From: an uncultured Porphyromonadaceae bacterium
GTDB taxonomy: Bacteria; Bacteroidota; Bacteroidia; Bacteroidales; Muribaculaceae
Assembly: GCA_947178245.1 (NCBI GenBank)
Contig: CAMWXO010000021.1
Location: forward strand, 1 to 16,786
Reading direction: 5' to 3'
Length of the DNA: 16,786 bases
Shown: in pieces, positions 13,611 to 16,786 of the stretch
How positions within the stretch are numbered: the first letter of the stretch is position 1
How the letters are laid out: the number at the start of each line of letters is the position of its first letter
Notes under the pieces: model-generated
Seen by the model: the letters and a program-made list of their open reading frames with translations, nothing else
Database searches by the model: none
Told to the model about the DNA's origin: nothing
Made by a program: the position numbers and the translations under genes

Positions 13611-14804
13611 TCAGTTCATAATCTGTTTCTTATCGGGTATCCCCACCTGATAGATGCGAAGCGAGAAGCGCGAGATGCAGGCATAGACATGATCAAACAC
13701 ATCGGCCTGAAAACGCTCGTAGGCAGCCCACGATGTGATGCGGGTGAAGAAGTATAATTCAAGAGGCAGCCCCGCGGGAGTGGGCTGAAGCTGACGCACC
13801 ATCAGAAACACTGCCGGGTCGGGATGCTTCTTGATGACGTCGGGCTGCGCGGCAAGCCAGCGTATCAGATATTTACGGAAGAGAGAGAGATTCACTTGCT
13901 GCGACGCATGCTTCAGCTCATGCTCCGAGATGAAGCCGTCGGCAAGCAGGGAGTCTATCTCATCCTTGCGCAGGAAGCGTATGGAGTCAAAGTCGATATA
14001 GATGCTGCGGGCCACACGCCGCGCTCCCACCTCGCGCATGTTCTGATAATTTCTGAACGAATCGCTGATGAGCGTATAGGGATGGATGGTGACTATTGAG
14101 TTGTCCCAGTTGCGCACTTTCACCGTAGTGAGTTTGATGTGCTGAACCTCGCCGTTGGCACCTGCCTTGTCGCAGATTATCCAGTCGCCTTTCTTCAGCA
14201 TATTGTTGAGCGTGAGCTGCACTCCGGCCACGAAGCCCTTGATCGTGTCTTGAAAGATCAGCATGAGCACCGCCGCCGACGCTCCGAAACCGGTCAGCAC
14301 CATTCCGGGCTTCTTATTGAAGACTATGGAGATGGAGATGATGACGGCCACAAGCCAGAGGATGAGTTTGATCGCTCCCTCCACCACCGAAAGATTGTGC
14401 TCATTCGCCTTGTCGCGGCGCTCGAAGCCTTCTACGGTGTTGGAAATCAACACACAAAGAAGATTCACCACGGCATAGACTATATACACTTCGGTGGCCT
14501 TCTCTATCATGGTGATGCTCCACGCATGCTCGGTAAAGGCCTGGGGCAGAAGCCAGAAAAGCACGAGCGCCGGGGCAAGCTGCGAGAAAGCCCGCATGGC
14601 GCGCCCGTTGAGGATATCATCGTCCCATTCTGTCTCGGTCTTGCGCGTGAGCAAGTTCACGAGCGGGGTGATAAGTCTGATACATAGCCAGTAAGAAATA
14701 AGAGAAATGACGGCTATGCACACCACCAGAACCGGCATGAGCATCCTGTCTACTGCTGCTTCGGGAAAGAGTGTCTGCAAAAAGTCGGCTACTATCTGAT
14801 GCAT
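13611..14804 (-). CDS. ybdG: Mechanosensitive channel, MscS family, YbdG (MscM)-like
   Basis: A 397-residue inner-membrane channel of the MscS superfamily, which opens under membrane tension and releases solutes on hypo-osmotic shock. Five hydrophobic segments are visible, about 23-45, 73-92, 103-123, 142-163 and the pore helix 172-197. The pore helix and the adjoining beta domain carry the family core (GFGASAAVLML, QDTIKGFVAG, KKGDWI at about 204-209). The segment ALTTVKVRNWD-like LTTVKVRNWDNSIVTI (225-240) plus SDSFRNYQNMREVGARRVARSIYID (247-271) is specific to the YbdG branch, whose E. coli member is 415 residues. The C-terminal part is a soluble alpha/beta domain. It lies 31 nt downstream of the GH43 gene on the same strand and may share its transcript; a tRNA promoter begins after it. 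Confidence 0.9.
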   Translation of the reverse strand: MHQIVADFLQTLFPEAAVDRMLMPVLVVCIAVISLISYWLCIRLITPLVNLLTRKTETEWDDDILNGRAMRAFSQLAPALVLFWLLPQAFTEHAWSITMIEKATEVYIVYAVVNLLCVLISNTVEGFERRDKANEHNLSVVEGAIKLILWLVAVIISISIVFNKKPGMVLTGFGASAAVLMLIFQDTIKGFVAGVQLTLNNMLKKGDWIICDKAGANGEVQHIKLTTVKVRNWDNSIVTIHPYTLISDSFRNYQNMREVGARRVARSIYIDFDSIRFLRKDEIDSLLADGFISEHELKHASQQVNLSLFRKYLIRWLAAQPDVIKKHPDPAVFLMVRQLQPTPAGLPLELYFFTRITSWAAYERFQADVFDHVYACISRFSLRIYQVGIPDKKQIMN

Positions 14805-14835
14805 CTCAGTTCAATTTTGAATTTGGAATTTCATC

Positions 14836-16758
14836 TCAATTTACCGGACTTGGATTCACCTCCATCAAGGTGCCGTCGGCATTGAATTTAAGCGGCGAAA
14901 TGCACACCTCGCGGTGGTAGCCGGGGCCTGCTTTCACATAGTCAGGATTGATCCTGTGATAGACGATATACCAGCGGTCGGCTTCCCCGTTTTTTCCGGG
15001 TACGCGCAGCACCGAGTTGTGGGCGGTGCCGATCATGCCGGCCCTCGACTTCTGTATCATGAGCACGGGACGCTCCGCCACCCTGATAGGCCCGAGCGGA
15101 GAGTCGGAAGTGCCGTAGGCCACATGATAGTTGGGCGAACCGGTGTCGTCAACTGACCATAGGAAATAATAAACTCCGTCGTTCCAGAACACGTATGGGC
15201 CCTCCCTGTAGAGATAATCTTTCTTCGAGCCCCCCTCGGGAGTCATCACGGTGATGGTCTCCTCCTTGATGCTGCGCATGTCGGGGTTGAGTTCTGCACC
15301 GGCCATATAGCCGTTGCCCCAGTAGAGATAGGGTTTTCCCGACACCGGATCGGTGAAGACATCCACGTCGATCTGCTGCCCGCGCCCGACGGGCGATTTG
15401 GTAAGGAACGCCACAGAGTCGGCCTTGAAGGGGCCCGTGGGGGAATCGGCCACGGCCACACCTATCTGCTTCGCGCTCCCCTCCTTAGGCTTTGCGCTGA
15501 AATAGAGGAAATACTTGTGTTTGCCGTCGATCACCTTCTCCTCGATGGCCGGAGCCCAGAGGTTTCCCTCGGCCCAGGGTATGGACTCGGTTGAGGCGTC
15601 GAGCGCGACCCCTTCATAGTTCCAGTCGCGCAGATTGTCGGAACTGTAGCATGTGAAGTATGTGCCGCCCCAGCCGGGAAAGCCGTCGGTGGTGGAGTAG
15701 ATGTAGTATTTGCCCGTCTTTCCGCTCAGAAGTATCTCGGGATCTGCATGAAACTCGGGAAGCACCGGATTCTTGATCTTCACGCCAGCCGACGGGAACG
15801 CCAGCTCCAGGCGCCCGTATTCCTCATCCGTGATGGGAATCACGCTGCCGTGACGCGGATGGAAGTCCATGCTCACCTCGGAGTCAATCACTTTGAAATT
15901 GTCAAGATCCGCGGATTCGGTAAACTGATATGCACCGTTGCGGTAGCAGTCATACATCAGCACGTATTTGTCTTCGCCGATTTTCTTGTAAGTGCCGGCT
16001 CCCTCCACATCGTTGCGCGTCTGCTGCTTGTAGTCGGGAGATTCAGTCCATTTCCCTGAAGTCAGTTTTTTGGTAGTGGCCTTCTTTATTCCGTTGCCAT
16101 GACCCTCCGTCTTGTAGAAAAGGTGATATTCACCGTCTTTATATACAATATCGCCGTCGATGCAGCTGAGTTTGTTCTCAGGTATGAAAAGGGGCTTGGG
16201 CGTGCCGATGAAATCGGTGAAATCATCATTGGCATATACGTAATAGATGATATCGGGGCCGTCGCCGTGCTTCATCGAGAAATAGACCATATATTTTCCG
16301 GCATCCTTGTCGTAGATGGTCTGCGGAGCCCATACGCGCTTCAGATCGTCGTTACCCTTGTAGCGTTTCTGAATGTTTATCACCGATGGAGTCCAGTTCA
16401 CAAGATCGGAAGATTTCAGCAAAGTCAGCCCGCGGTTGGAGTCCCATCCCTTGCAGCAGGTCATATCGGTGGCTACCATATAGAATTCCTCGCCGTCTTC
16501 AGAGCGCAGTATGTGGGGATCGCGCACGCCGCCGGTCTCGCTTATAAGTTTTGAGTCGATGATGGGAGCGTTATCGTTGAGGGCATGGAAATTAAGCCCG
16601 TCGCGGCTCAGCGCGTAACAGATAGCCTCATCGCGCGGATCATTTCCGGTGAAATACACGAAAAGATACCCGGCCATATCCGAATCAGAGACCGCAGCTG
16701 CTGCCGGAGACCACATCGCAGTCATCATCAGCAAGAAAGGAAGAAAACGTTTTTTCAT
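14836..16758 (-). CDS. Secreted protein with two tandem GH43-type glycosidase domains
   Basis: A 640-residue protein with signal peptide (MKKRFLPFLLMMTAMWSPAAAA, about 1-22). Two five-bladed-propeller-type GH43 domains seem to lie in tandem. Domain 1, about 28-325, shows a possible triad: Asp80 (GGVRDPHI), Asp201 (CIDGDIV) and Glu252 (DVEGAG), with His303 in HPRHGSV. Domain 2, about 328-640, shows Asp339 (EFHADPEIL), Asp464 (QIDVDVF) and Glu519 (YREGPYVF), with His580 in GTAHNSV. GH43 enzymes are mainly arabinofuranosidases, xylosidases and arabinanases, inverting, in plant-polysaccharide use; the substrate here cannot be fixed. The lack of a lipobox Cys suggests periplasmic location. No SusC/SusD pair is inside the window; the promoter side continues beyond the right edge, only 28 nt away. 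Confidence 0.9.
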   Translation of the reverse strand: MKKRFLPFLLMMTAMWSPAAAAVSDSDMAGYLFVYFTGNDPRDEAICYALSRDGLNFHALNDNAPIIDSKLISETGGVRDPHILRSEDGEEFYMVATDMTCCKGWDSNRGLTLLKSSDLVNWTPSVINIQKRYKGNDDLKRVWAPQTIYDKDAGKYMVYFSMKHGDGPDIIYYVYANDDFTDFIGTPKPLFIPENKLSCIDGDIVYKDGEYHLFYKTEGHGNGIKKATTKKLTSGKWTESPDYKQQTRNDVEGAGTYKKIGEDKYVLMYDCYRNGAYQFTESADLDNFKVIDSEVSMDFHPRHGSVIPITDEEYGRLELAFPSAGVKIKNPVLPEFHADPEILLSGKTGKYYIYSTTDGFPGWGGTYFTCYSSDNLRDWNYEGVALDASTESIPWAEGNLWAPAIEEKVIDGKHKYFLYFSAKPKEGSAKQIGVAVADSPTGPFKADSVAFLTKSPVGRGQQIDVDVFTDPVSGKPYLYWGNGYMAGAELNPDMRSIKEETITVMTPEGGSKKDYLYREGPYVFWNDGVYYFLWSVDDTGSPNYHVAYGTSDSPLGPIRVAERPVLMIQKSRAGMIGTAHNSVLRVPGKNGEADRWYIVYHRINPDYVKAGPGYHREVCISPLKFNADGTLMEVNPSPVN

Positions 16759-16786
16759 GACATAAAGGTTGTTGATAGGTATAGAC

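Noticed and set aside
14836..16758. Start of a polysaccharide-utilisation locus
   Set aside because: Only one glycosidase is seen; there is no SusC, SusD or sensor-regulator in the window, so a PUL cannot be claimed.

Overview
The window looks like a core-genome segment of a gut Bacteroidales bacterium, probably a Muribaculaceae-like genus. This is inferred from several signs: matches to the Bacteroidetes promoter consensus (TTTG, about 20 nt, TAnnTTTG), no clear Shine-Dalgarno sites, a lipoprotein signal followed by acidic residues after the Cys, a menaquinone-type MenG/UbiE, an RNase H with an N-terminal hybrid-binding domain, a tandem GH43 enzyme, and moderately GC-rich genes between AT-rich gaps. 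I see no phage, transposase, CRISPR array or rRNA. Genus-level placement is not possible by eye.

Layout. Positions 1-427 (-) hold the start of a lipoprotein gene that runs off the left edge. Positions 485-4398 (-) are a tightly packed four-gene unit, read from high to low coordinates: a membrane-anchored pseudokinase, a GNAT-like acyltransferase, menG/ubiE, and a U32-family (TrhP-like) protein, with junctions of +2, +4 and -4 nt. Upstream of it lie serS and a yqeY-like gene (4496-6263, -). A 182-bp divergent promoter region separates these from a + strand block: ychF, a secreted alkaline phosphatase, and RNase HI. That block ends 4 nt from the stop of a convergent - strand unit: queA, aroA, a small Cys/His membrane protein, and a ZnuB-type metal permease (9644-13351). 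A tRNA-Val(UAC) with its own promoter and terminator sits upstream of queA. A YbdG-type mechanosensitive channel and a two-domain GH43 glycosidase (-) close the window.

How the genes relate. Most are housekeeping: tRNA charging (serS), tRNA modification (queA, probably the U32 protein), a tRNA gene, aromatic and quinone biosynthesis (aroA, menG), ribosome-associated YchF, RNase H, and envelope functions (phosphatase, MscS-type channel, metal permease, lipoprotein). No obvious defence or mobile system is present. The least explained items are the pseudokinase heading the menG/U32 unit, the conserved-looking CCxxHxxC membrane protein sandwiched between aroA and the metal permease, and an AATTGAGAA inverted-repeat element after serS with related motifs at other gene ends. 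Two start sites were moved inward from the longest possible ORF: the GNAT gene to 3628 and queA to 13351.
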